From Alloascoidea africana (Eukaryota > Ascomycota > Alloascoideomycetes > Alloascoideales > Alloascoideaceae): a stretch of DNA of 57,702 nt. The position numbers were made by a program, and so were the translations under genes. Under the pieces are notes generated by a model. It had not been told where the DNA came from, made no database searches, and was given only the letters and a program-made list of their open reading frames with translations. This document shows positions 1 to 9,509 of the stretch, piece after piece. Positions within the stretch are counted from its first letter, which is position 1. Every line of letters begins with the position of its first letter. Where the stretch lies: the NCBI GenBank assembly GCA_030581615.1, contig JAKTTT010000091.1:1-57702 (forward strand). The letters run 5' to 3'.

Positions 1-284
1 ACACAGTCCAGTCACTGAACCGTTTGTACTGACGATCTAGTTTCGCTGTCCTCCGTTCTTGGCGCTTGGCCAGCGTAGTAAGGCGAACAAAAGTCGCCAG
101 ATCCAAAGTGGGGTTAGGCTGATTGAACTGTGTTTCAGAGTCGGTTAGCGGTGCACACAAAACTTCAAAGATATCTGCAGCCCATCTCCTGGTCCGCAGA
201 ACATCTCTACGAGGCGTTGTACGATGCGGCGGTAGACGATGCCACACGCAATTTCTGCACCGATTCTTGTTCGTTTTCCGACAT
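1..284 (-). CDS. possible 5' part of an unrecognised gene, cut by the left edge
   Basis: One minus-strand frame is free of stops from the window edge for about 130 codons. Its distal part (about positions 1-175) reads like real protein, with LCAPLTDSETQFNQPNPTLD followed by a basic helix containing RLTTLAKRQERR. This frame has no ATG. A short upstream frame opens with ATG at 284 (MSENEQESVQKLRV) after a pyrimidine-rich leader, and a CTAAC-type branch with a CACAG acceptor ends near 128. The two may therefore be spliced exons, but I found no convincing donor. No family is recognised. The call rests on the open frame and composition only. Confidence 0.3.
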
Positions 285-473
285 GAAAGGATTGAAAAGA
301 AGGGAAGAAGAAGAGAGGTAAAGTGTAGCAGAGCGGTATAGTTATTTGAAATACCCGAGGAACGACCTCCATGTAAGGGTTCGGGGAGCTATACGTTCAC
401 AAATCACACACTTGTCTTGATGATGTCTATTTCTATATAGGAACTAGGCTGTTTATATAGAGAAATGGCTCGG

Positions 474-1478
474 CTAAAACCGGGATGCCGTGAGGCAAGG
501 ACATCCGGAACCTAACACCAAGTAGTGCATATTACTGCATTTGTTCAAGATGAGCGCCAAGTCTTTCGTAGACTGCGGTCCTCGCAGGCTGCTAATTTCC
601 TTGTATTGCAAATCCTGCTTTTTTGTTACTAGGAACCTGGATTGTTGATGGGTGCATAGGAAGCGTTTTAAATCCAGAAGGTTTTCGATTTTTGTTTTTA
701 ACATGTGATCGAGCATGTAGTTGTCGTCTTCGACATTTGCGGCAAAGGCTGAATAAAATTGCTCGAATCGAAAAGGACCTGCACGTCGTGCTGTTGAGAT
801 GGTGGCTTTCAATAGTTCGTCTCTGTTGCGCCAGGTCATTTCCTTAAACGCGTAATTGCGCTTAATTGTGTGGACTGTTCCTTCTTGCTCGCCTTTCTGA
901 AGTGTAGACTGAAAGACTGTGAAAAGTTTGTGCCAGTGTGGCCACTCTTCCTTCTGAACGTGGGTATTGTTCAGGTTGACTTGTAAATTGACTTTTTTTT
1001 TTCCACTGCTGTTCCCCCTCCTACTCTTGTAAAAGAGGTAGACGATGGTTGGTCCAGTGAGGATGGGGCTGGATAATATTGCGATTCCAATTTTCCAGGT
1101 CATACGGAGGAAAGCGTATGCCCATGCTTTGGCAGATACCCATTCGTTCACGGTGGCGGCCACTGTCGCAGTTGTTGCATGATCGTGCAGAAGATCCAGT
1201 TTCGCAGAGACATATGCAGTGGCTGACTTGGAGTTGTTGGCGAGGGAGCTCAACATAGGGATACCGGCGGTAAGTGCGGCGGTTCCCAAGAAACGAATTG
1301 AGGAAGTGCCATCTTGCGGGAGGAGCTGATTGAAGAGGTCCTTAAAAAGTGCAAGTGTCGTTGTCAAAGCTTGCATTTCGACTTCGGTGCCAGGCACGGG
1401 GTCGATGCAGGCTGCTGGATGGAATAGGGAGAACAGGAGGAAGGCATAAATGACCTTAAGCTTAAGCTCGGCCCCCAT
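474..1478 (-). CDS. orphan secreted/type I membrane protein
   Basis: An ATG at 1478 gives a protein of 334 aa that opens with a basic, hydrophobic leader (KLKVIYAFLLFSLF, then AAC), typical of a signal peptide. An in-frame ATG at 1511 adds 11 residues and buries the leader, so I prefer the inner start. A second hydrophobic stretch (GIAILSSPILTGPTIVYLFY), followed by a basic run (KSRRGNSSGKKK), looks like a single transmembrane helix with a cytosolic tail of about 175 residues. Potential N-glycosylation sites occur on both sides. I recognise no domain. The tail is rich in charged helices. The gene stands alone beside a 2-kb spacer. Confidence 0.6.
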   Translation of the reverse strand: MGAELKLKVIYAFLLFSLFHPAACIDPVPGTEVEMQALTTTLALFKDLFNQLLPQDGTSSIRFLGTAALTAGIPMLSSLANNSKSATAYVSAKLDLLHDHATTATVAATVNEWVSAKAWAYAFLRMTWKIGIAILSSPILTGPTIVYLFYKSRRGNSSGKKKVNLQVNLNNTHVQKEEWPHWHKLFTVFQSTLQKGEQEGTVHTIKRNYAFKEMTWRNRDELLKATISTARRAGPFRFEQFYSAFAANVEDDNYMLDHMLKTKIENLLDLKRFLCTHQQSRFLVTKKQDLQYKEISSLRGPQSTKDLALILNKCSNMHYLVLGSGCPCLTASRF

Positions 1479-1638
1479 GTAGCGTGTGGCTAGAGTATTG
1501 ATAGTGAACATCAGTCAATTGGAAAGGTTTTTCAAGGAGAAAAATGTAGATATGATTTCTTGTTCTTTCTTTCTATCTAAGGAATGAATGCACTATTTAA
1601 GTAATTCTACTTGTGCTAACAATAGATTATTCATGATG

Positions 1639-1671
1639 ATCATTCAAGAAGCCCCTATCTTCTTGAATGAT
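1639..1671. promoter_or_regulatory. 13-bp perfect hairpin with two TTCnnGAA units
   Basis: Arms 1639-1651 (ATCATTCAAGAAG) and 1659-1671 are exact reverse complements around a 7-nt loop. Each arm carries TTCnnGAA, the core of a heat-shock element. The site lies about 160 bases upstream of the orphan membrane-protein start. Hsf1 binding is inference. Confidence 0.4.
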
Positions 1672-1738
1672 GCTCTATGAGGTTTAAGAGCATAATAATA
1701 GGAAATAGGTTACTTTTAGGTGAATAAAAGTAAATAGG

Positions 1739-1759
1739 ATGTGACCATGTCTGTCACAT
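1739..1759. repeat. short inverted repeat ATGTGAC / GTCACAT
   Basis: Seven-base arms at 1739-1745 and 1753-1759 flank a 7-nt loop. The dyad resembles a binding site for a dimeric regulator. No factor is assigned. Confidence 0.35.
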
Positions 1760-3519
1760 ATTACAAGCCTGATCACCTGTCACTACTATGTGAGACCTGC
1801 CATTCAGTTTCCTATAATCCCTTGAAGCTAACAGCATCCTCTGAGAGCGTTTTGACATTTAAACTTGCTTGGCACTGAAACGAACTGGAGGAGTATTCTT
1901 CTTCATTGATTGATGATACTTTTGCTTCTTTATCAAATGGCATCTGGGCCTTGGATCACTCCATAACGTCACGTTCAAACAACGCATTTACCAGATCCAC
2001 CTAGCTATTCCAGCTATTTTGAGACTACCTAGATTTGACAGGCTCAGGATCATCCCAAAAGAAGGATCTGGTTAGTTATGCGGCTTAAAAGTAATGATTC
2101 TCGGCGTTTAGCCTGAAGAGCTGACTTGAGCATTAATTTGCTTGTTGGCTCTAAATCTTATCCAAATTTTTACTTTATTCAACACCTCCTTAAACTACCT
2201 CTCCTTCCTTGTTTGTGGGTGCCATCTGTTTAACCGAAATTGTGTGTTCCTCAACTTTACTTACCCAAAATGAACTGAGTAGTATAGTCAAATGCTGAGC
2301 ACAATGATCTTGAAAAGCGACAGATATGATGTGGTTTTCAGTTGTAAATATATGTAATGTGTTGTGATATGGTGACTGAGTTATAAATTGTGCAACTTCA
2401 AACAAGTGCCGCCACCGATTGTAGGCGTTCTTACTGTAAAACTTTTCTTTTTGCCAAATGTAATAATTCAGTTAACTCTTAGGTACTGGAACTAGAGCAT
2501 ACTGTTATAACAACTGGAAGTTGGCATAAACTTGTTGGCAACTAGAATGGCGAGGCGGCACCATGTGCTTAAGTAGACTCTTAAAGACCATCAGGCACAG
2601 ACCAGAGTAATTCTAGGCAAAATTGAAATATTAAATCACACACAAAAATAATATGGTTTCTGAAATGTACAGGCCTAGCAAGAGGATGTAGCAATTCGTA
2701 AGAACACTAAGGTATAGCATTGAATTTCCAATCTAATCTCTATTCCAGAATCTATTCTTAACAATTCATTTAGATTTTATGTCTTTTTAAATAGAAATGA
2801 TTCAATAACATGACAACCCACTATCAGTCCTGTGCTATCACGGACGAGCATGTTATATTATAGGACTATAATATAAAAGACGATACACAATGATTCAATA
2901 GATCAAAAAACATGATCAAAGATTACACTAATAGAAGATTCCAAAACCAGTTACAATTCTGGCAAAAGTGGAAGCGATGATGCCTGAGTCCACTAAAAAA
3001 ATCTAGAAGTAAAATTAATAACATGCTACTGAGTGTGCGAGAAGGGCATGCCAGTTTTCATGATAAGACAGAATTTAGGAGATTCCAGCGAACTATCTGT
3101 AGACCATTCAAATTCGTTGCCTCATCGCAACCATGAAAGGGGAAGTAAAATTCCCATTCAGCTTTGAGAAAATTCAAAACCCTCATCTAACTTGGCCCTA
3201 CTGTTTAATACTAGATACGTGAATACGTGTATTCTTTTATTGCCAAATGATTTGTGCCGTGTAGATCAGTGTCAGTCTGGTCTTTCTCTTGCCACTGAAA
3301 TTTTTTTTTTTGATTATTATGAACAAAGGCTATAATTTCCAGAACCATTAGTTAGGTCTCTATATCAGCCCTAGCGGGAAGAAGAAAAGGGTGGACTTTG
3401 GGGATCATAGTCAACGCTTTGTACCACATCTAGGTGCTGGGGTGCGCACACTGATTCGCCTTCGATTCACAAAGTGCTAGGGTACAAACTTCCAACAACC
3501 TCCATAATCGCCATCTAGC

Positions 3520-4494
3520 ATGAACCCAGCAGACCAAGAGCCAACACCACAACAGCTATGGCAAGATTCGCTTGTGCCGTTTTTTGTTGTGGTTAGAGAT
3601 ACTTCCGTAGTATCGTCTGCCGTATTAGACAGAAAGCCGCTGTCCACAAACAACTCTAATATGCTTCTATCCAATAGGTCAGGGTCGGGATCGGGATCGG
3701 TATCAGATACTGGCTCTGGCTCTGGTTTAGGGCTGTCGGACTCTTATTCTTCATCTAACTCAATGTTTAATGTCCCTGTTGATGCATACCCAGAAGTGCG
3801 ATACGTCTTTTCAGATGACGAAATCTCAACTACCCTGCTTGAAGAAGAGAACCAGATGCATAACTACCACATGGACAAATCAAAGGAGAAGGAGAAAGCT
3901 AATAATAGTAGTAATAGTAATGCTGTAATTGCGGTGATTGATTTTGCGGAAGATGGAGAAACTATAGTCAATGCTAAATGCCTAAGTGAAGAGTGGCAGT
4001 TGACCAATGTTTCCAAGGCTCAATTTTCATTTCCCTCTTCAAATGTCAAGGCCGCCCCAACAGTTGACGATCTACAACAACCCCAACAAGAGCATTACAA
4101 ATTCCCCGTTGGTGAGGGAAATAGTCCTCCCAAGAATAAACAAGGTGGCGAATCGAGATCAAGGTCCGCGTCCCCAGGCAATCTACAGAATCGAAAAAAC
4201 AGAGGAGCAGTCACACTAATACTAGATGGAACGTCAGCAGAACTACGAAAGGCTAAACGCGAAAAAGGAAAGAAAAATCATCTGCACCAAGTGCAAGAGA
4301 GAGCCTCAGACGCGGGAATGGGATCGAGATCAAGGCCGAGACCAGCACCGGCGTCAGCAGAGTCCGCAGGAGGATCGATGGCCAAGCTTCCCCGTAATAC
4401 CACAGTGGACCAGGTCGAACGGCTGGTGGATCTTTTCCAGAAAAGAAACCAGCAGCTGGTTAGCATCTCTTCATTATCGTTTAGTGGCAAGTGA
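3520..4494 (+). CDS. ATG31: candidate Atg31-like autophagy scaffold subunit
   Basis: A 324-aa protein, mostly low complexity (Ser, Asn, Gly-Ser repeats), with three ordered islands. An N-terminal strand is FFVVVRD. Around residues 90-99 comes YPEVRYVFSDD. Residues 135-163 run from AVIAVIDF to CLSEEWQLTN. The C-terminal helix holds LVDLFQKRNQQL (302-313). In order and spacing these resemble S. cerevisiae Atg31 as I remember it: an N-terminal strand, FPTNIKYIFED, NVIIVQLDESG...LISDQYELL, then a C-terminal LIKLYV..NEQL helix. Atg31 binds Atg17 and Atg29 to start autophagosome formation. The yeast protein is about 196 aa, so this one carries disordered insertions. The match is by eye, not by search. 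The gene is followed after about 300 bases by a zinc-cluster factor on the same strand. Confidence 0.55.
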   Translation: MNPADQEPTPQQLWQDSLVPFFVVVRDTSVVSSAVLDRKPLSTNNSNMLLSNRSGSGSGSVSDTGSGSGLGLSDSYSSSNSMFNVPVDAYPEVRYVFSDDEISTTLLEEENQMHNYHMDKSKEKEKANNSSNSNAVIAVIDFAEDGETIVNAKCLSEEWQLTNVSKAQFSFPSSNVKAAPTVDDLQQPQQEHYKFPVGEGNSPPKNKQGGESRSRSASPGNLQNRKNRGAVTLILDGTSAELRKAKREKGKKNHLHQVQERASDAGMGSRSRPRPAPASAESAGGSMAKLPRNTTVDQVERLVDLFQKRNQQLVSISSLSFSGK

Positions 4495-4806
4495 GCCCAA
4501 AGCAGGCGGCGTGTGGGTGTACATCCAAAAAGGGAAACTCCGAAAGCTTCCTTCTCCTGTTTAGTTGACATCTTGTCCTTGGTACAAATCCTAGCTCGGA
4601 GTAAACCAGCAGCGAGCGAGCGTACCAAGAGCTTTTCTGTATTTCATATTCTCTGGGGTGAAGCGTGTATAGCATATAGCATAGTACACTTTTTGAGAAT
4701 ACGGTCAGTTCGTTTGTGTCTCAAACTTTAGTCAAGCACACAGCCAAAAGAATACATCATCGCTCCAATTTCGACCTCCCTCAAACCTTTCTCATCATAC
4801 AACTCT

Positions 4807-7800
4807 ATGGCATCCTCCGAGATGACTTCTTCGAACAACAATGACCAAGGTGATCTGAACTCGAATATCTCAGAAAGTTTGATGTCTACCGACCAGATAC
4901 GGCCTTTTCGGAACAAAGAAGCACCTTCAAGCACACAAGCTAAACGCCATCATAGGAAGTCGTATGCCTGCGGCCCATGCCGGAGACACAAGATCAAATG
5001 TGATAACTCCGTTCCCTGTTCCTCTTGTATCAGATACGGACGAGAAAAGGAATGCATGGAAAGTCCAGGCAAAATACCCCCATCAAAATCAAAAGGCATG
5101 TCTGTTTTTAGCCGCCGACTAAATCCTCAACCACTTCAGAAACGGGTTCAAACCCCAGAAATTTGCCAGGATGTTACGGCTCAACGGACCGGAGGGGCGG
5201 TGAAGCCAAATATGAGGCCGCAGCCTCTCGTCCCCAAGGTTCCTGTAATAAGCCAGACAGTTTCTAGTGCCGAGCAGCCGGCTAAGACGAATGTAAAAAC
5301 GTTACCATTCGAGAGTAGACAACAACTTCAGCAACTGGAATCGCAAATCAAAACGTTGGAAGGAGTAATTTCGATGTTGCGTGGCCAGATGGCTAGCATT
5401 GAAGGGACAAGCACAGCCTCTTCAGACACACCATTGACTAATCTGATCGAAAACTCAGGCTCGCCTATAGAGGCAGATTCGAAAGATAAATTGGCGAAAT
5501 ATCGACACATTTTGCTTCAGCTAGCAAAAATTATAGGAACTGCGCATACTCCAATTCAAGATCAGCAATTTCGAAAGCTGTTCCCTTTTTTCTATATGCC
5601 TGTCCACGATGCCTATAACCAAACTTCATCGAGCTTAAACTGGAAGCTGGTTACCACTTCAATAATACCGCCAAGAAAGCAGACAGAGCAACTGGTGGAA
5701 GCTTATATGGATAACGTGGACTGGTCAATGCATCCCTTTCACGTTCCAACTTTCCGCGAGGAGTTATCGTTGTTCTGGGAGATTGAAAGGGTAGAGGATG
5801 TCGATTTGACGTGGATTTCTATTTTGCTTTTGGTTTTATCACTTGGCTTAATGCACTTCCCTAAAGACCAATTAGGATCGCTGGGGATTTCTAGCATAGC
5901 AGTCAAAACTTCGAAATCAACTTCATCTAGCTATCAGAAAACGAGGGAAGCTGGGGTTAGTGGGAACGAAAACTCAATTGATGAATCAGCATTACGAAAC
6001 CTTTGTAATTCTTGGTTTATGTGTTCAAGAAGTGCAATTCATGCTGATGGATTTATCGACAAACCTAAACTCGGTCAAATGGTAACATTCTCTCTGTGCG
6101 ACATCTACTGCCATTTGAATAACAAGATCTCTATTCTTGATTCTTTCCTGGCTGAAATGATTATTCATGCATACTCATTGGGACTCCATAAGGACGATTA
6201 TGGCACTGATTACGAGTCAATGAATGGCGTTAATTATCTAGAACTCCAGCTAAGGAGGAAATCATGGTGGACTATAAACACTTGCGACACATTCTTTGCC
6301 CTGAGCTTTAACCGTCCTCCATTGATAAAAAAGAAAAACAACGTTCCCTTCCCTGCAAATGTAGATGATGAAGATATCGGGTTTGACTTTATAAGGGAAA
6401 AACCAATCGATGAACCAACCTCTGAAAGTTTCTTCATTTATTGGGCCAAGCTTCACAATGTAATGGCACAGCTTGGAGCAGAAGAGTTTAACTCACAAAC
6501 ATCCCATCTTTCTGATTCAGACACGCACACAAAGAACTTTTTAACAATAGTTCAAGTCGATAAGCAGTTATGTGAGTTTACCGAGTCAAGGCCATGGTAC
6601 TTTAAACTAGACAGCCAAGGTCACTTGCAACATAAGCATCCAGATCCAAGTTCCCCTTTCAATACATTAATGCCTCCGGATCGCCGACGTAGGATAATGA
6701 GACAAATACATTTTCAGCACCACCTATTGCATATTATTATATGTTTACATCGGTTCCGAATGCATCGAAATTATCTTATTATTAATAATGTTCTTTCCTG
6801 GGGAACTTGTTTTGCCGTTGCAAAGTTAATCAATTCTGTATACAAGGAGTTACGAGATTCATATCCTGTTGACGATCCATATTTTATGATTCAGATTTGT
6901 CCCACGTTCACCACTTGTTTGGTACAGGCAATGGTTCTGTTAGCTGCGGAGCAGCTTTTTGATTTGACTTATGAAAGCGCTAAAATACCTCCATCTCACT
7001 ATATGGACAATGGTACACAGAAGGAAGATGGAGAGAGTGTTGTCAGTGATCATATGATAAGCTTTGCCAAGTTTTTTCTGACAGATATACAAAGAATACT
7101 GGAGGATATTCACTTCATTTCAAACTTTTATGCCATTCGGTTGCCGACGCTGAGGAATGCGATTTCGTTAATTGAAAAGATTGGTACGACACCAAGGTCG
7201 GTTGAGTCAGGCATTAAGGAAAGTGACGAGGAAAAGATGAAAGCAAAATCAGACGAAAGCAGCAGCGAAAAAGAATACAAAGACTTGAAAGCTAACCATC
7301 ATGACTCGTATCTGCATAATTTCATAATGAGAATTTATGATGTGGCATTCAAACATTCTAAATCCGATGACACCGAGAACGAGAGTAAAGGCAATTTTGC
7401 CAAGAGCGATTCTCAAGGCTGTGTGGTAGGAAACGGAAATCACGCATCTATAAACAAAATTGAGGCCATGAACCCTGCATCCCGCGTTGATGATGAAAAG
7501 CTTGGGTCGCGGAAAACTCGTTTGACGGACTTTCGAGACGTCCGTCATATTGGCAGATGCGCAATACGATACTTGGTAAATGAGCTGGATGACGGAAACC
7601 ATAGTGATAGTTCAAACACAATGGGCCAGTTAGAAGATGCTTCAAAACCCTCCTCTTCATTTTCACCAGGTTCTACTTCTCTTAGTCGAACCGGGTCAAT
7701 TCTAAGATGCTCGTCAGCTTCCTCTATATCAGGCTCTCTAACTTCGTCGCCAGTACAGGCTTGTGTAGGGGATTTGAAAGACTTGCCAATGGATTGTTAT

Positions 7801-9285
7801 AATAGAAAAGACAAAAGATTAATGTTTCTTTCTGCTAATTGTGATGGAAACAATTCTCCGTCTGTGGGCCGAGACCCTAGTTGCTATTCCGAGGATATCA
7901 AAACCGCTTATTTGGAAGATAAAAAGAAAGGCGGCGCGGACATTTATGATTTTTGGTTGGACAGGAATATCTTCAGTTCAGGCTTTAGCAACATTGGATA
8001 CACACCTAACGAGGAAATGGTTAAAAAATCAATTAGATCTATAAAGCTACATTACGAAAGAAGGGCCGCATACTGGAGGAACGTTAATAACGACTCTCAA
8101 CAAATTAGGACAGCAAATCACCCGAAGAAGGAAGACGAGGAGCTAACCAGAGCTGGAAGTGTTTGTCTTAAACGTCCAGGGATGACGGCAAGCGATGGTA
8201 CTAAGAAACAGAAGTTCGGTGTATCTGATGTTAACAGAAAGAAAAATTCAAATGGTGGAACCAGGGTAGATATTTTTGGTCAAACTTATCAAGAATCAGT
8301 TCCAATGTGTGATGCTAAAAGTTCGAGAAATGGAATCAAAAACTCTAAAATCAGATTGCAAAACGCTATGGTCAACAACAACCAGAGAGCCAAGCCAAGC
8401 GATACATATTGTTATCCTCGTGCTCCGAATCAAATGTCAGAAAAGATATCTGTCCCACCTGTGAACTTTTTGCTTCCATCTCAAATCAATTATAACGCTG
8501 ATGACTTTTCTTCAGCTCCTACTAAGCATCCTTTTTCGAAACCAACCTCTCTTTTCTTGGCTCAGAACAACGGCGAGCAATATCCTGCTAACCACCTCAC
8601 TGCTCCTTACGATATGGGGTTTGCTGGTAATAATAGATACAATAATAACGGAGCGGCCGAAAAAAGTGGACAGGTTCCGAACAGCATATCTTCTGCCTCC
8701 AATTTTCGCACAGTATCCCCGAAATTGCATCCAAATCTACATCATCATGCAAAGTCGCTGGACACAAGAATTGACGAGCCTGGCATTTGTGGATATGCAC
8801 CAGATCGGTTTCCTTCTGCCAAAGATAATCAGGACCCTGAGCTACACAAACAGATGCAAGCAGCAATATCCAGTGACCAAGCGCGGTTAGAGGAGCAACA
8901 AAGTCATCATTTTAGAAGTTTTGATAACCTGTTCTCGGAAAATGGAAGGTCAGTTCACCATCAGTATGAGAACAGCAATGGCGGCAATATTTCAGCTTGG
9001 CCTATAACTGCAACTACGAAAGAAGGAGCAACTCAAAGCATTATAGGAAGAGCCCAACCACCTCAACCGTCCAACTTCATGGCTGACTCCTCTCACTTGC
9101 AGTCTCAATATGGCGAGTTACACAGGCATCCCCAAATGGAAGCTTCAAGTATGGGGAACGGGATGGAAAGTGATCTTGCTCTATTGGATTGGGACCAAAT
9201 TTTTACATTACTTCCGGAATCACTTTCTGGTCTGAACAATGATGGCCTGAACAATTGGATATCGGCCTATGGCAATGGTATTTGA
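4807..9285 (+). CDS. large Zn2Cys6 (zinc-cluster) transcription factor
   Basis: 1492 aa. Residues 55-83 form the zinc cluster CX2CX6CX5CX2CX8C (C55, C58, C65, C71, C74, C83) with a basic RRHKIKC recognition helix. A linker and a coiled coil follow near residues 176-195 (QLQQLESQIKTLEGVI), as in dimeric Gal4-family factors. The region of about 270-560 resembles the fungal-specific transcription factor domain, including a PxxxVPFPANVDDEDIGFD-like segment. The C-terminal half is disordered and rich in Asn, Ser and His. The last 40 residues are acidic-hydrophobic (LLDWDQIFTLLPESL), like an activation domain. Its target genes cannot be told from sequence. No intron is needed, and the ATG at 4807 is the first in frame. 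Confidence 0.88.
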   Translation: MASSEMTSSNNNDQGDLNSNISESLMSTDQIRPFRNKEAPSSTQAKRHHRKSYACGPCRRHKIKCDNSVPCSSCIRYGREKECMESPGKIPPSKSKGMSVFSRRLNPQPLQKRVQTPEICQDVTAQRTGGAVKPNMRPQPLVPKVPVISQTVSSAEQPAKTNVKTLPFESRQQLQQLESQIKTLEGVISMLRGQMASIEGTSTASSDTPLTNLIENSGSPIEADSKDKLAKYRHILLQLAKIIGTAHTPIQDQQFRKLFPFFYMPVHDAYNQTSSSLNWKLVTTSIIPPRKQTEQLVEAYMDNVDWSMHPFHVPTFREELSLFWEIERVEDVDLTWISILLLVLSLGLMHFPKDQLGSLGISSIAVKTSKSTSSSYQKTREAGVSGNENSIDESALRNLCNSWFMCSRSAIHADGFIDKPKLGQMVTFSLCDIYCHLNNKISILDSFLAEMIIHAYSLGLHKDDYGTDYESMNGVNYLELQLRRKSWWTINTCDTFFALSFNRPPLIKKKNNVPFPANVDDEDIGFDFIREKPIDEPTSESFFIYWAKLHNVMAQLGAEEFNSQTSHLSDSDTHTKNFLTIVQVDKQLCEFTESRPWYFKLDSQGHLQHKHPDPSSPFNTLMPPDRRRRIMRQIHFQHHLLHIIICLHRFRMHRNYLIINNVLSWGTCFAVAKLINSVYKELRDSYPVDDPYFMIQICPTFTTCLVQAMVLLAAEQLFDLTYESAKIPPSHYMDNGTQKEDGESVVSDHMISFAKFFLTDIQRILEDIHFISNFYAIRLPTLRNAISLIEKIGTTPRSVESGIKESDEEKMKAKSDESSSEKEYKDLKANHHDSYLHNFIMRIYDVAFKHSKSDDTENESKGNFAKSDSQGCVVGNGNHASINKIEAMNPASRVDDEKLGSRKTRLTDFRDVRHIGRCAIRYLVNELDDGNHSDSSNTMGQLEDASKPSSSFSPGSTSLSRTGSILRCSSASSISGSLTSSPVQACVGDLKDLPMDCYNRKDKRLMFLSANCDGNNSPSVGRDPSCYSEDIKTAYLEDKKKGGADIYDFWLDRNIFSSGFSNIGYTPNEEMVKKSIRSIKLHYERRAAYWRNVNNDSQQIRTANHPKKEDEELTRAGSVCLKRPGMTASDGTKKQKFGVSDVNRKKNSNGGTRVDIFGQTYQESVPMCDAKSSRNGIKNSKIRLQNAMVNNNQRAKPSDTYCYPRAPNQMSEKISVPPVNFLLPSQINYNADDFSSAPTKHPFSKPTSLFLAQNNGEQYPANHLTAPYDMGFAGNNRYNNNGAAEKSGQVPNSISSASNFRTVSPKLHPNLHHHAKSLDTRIDEPGICGYAPDRFPSAKDNQDPELHKQMQAAISSDQARLEEQQSHHFRSFDNLFSENGRSVHHQYENSNGGNISAWPITATTKEGATQSIIGRAQPPQPSNFMADSSHLQSQYGELHRHPQMEASSMGNGMESDLALLDWDQIFTLLPESLSGLNNDGLNNWISAYGNGI

Positions 9286-9509
9286 GTTTATTTTGATTTT
9301 TTTTAAAATTTTATAATCATTAAGGATAAAATTGGAACTCTGTATATATAAAAATGTATGGGACACGCCTAAATCCAACTTGATGAGCCCAAAACAATGC
9401 CAAGGGTAGGCTTAGGGCGATACCTCCACGCTCCCACTTTGTTATGTCTCTGTTGGCTTTTCGAAACCTCAACAGTATTGTTCTTATGGATGGATAGCTC
9501 GGGATCGGG

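Larger units (their letters stand above)
1512..3519. other. long AT-rich intergenic region
   Basis: About 2 kb with only short chance frames. It holds two small inverted repeats near 1639-1671 and 1739-1759 (listed separately). I see no tRNA, LTR or conserved coding signal in it. The last 150 bases before 3520 are the likely promoter of the ATG31-like gene. Confidence 0.6.

Noticed and set aside
4226-4564. 112-aa frame overlapping the ATG31 candidate
   Set aside because: It overlaps the conserved C-terminal helix of the candidate in another phase and has no family features.
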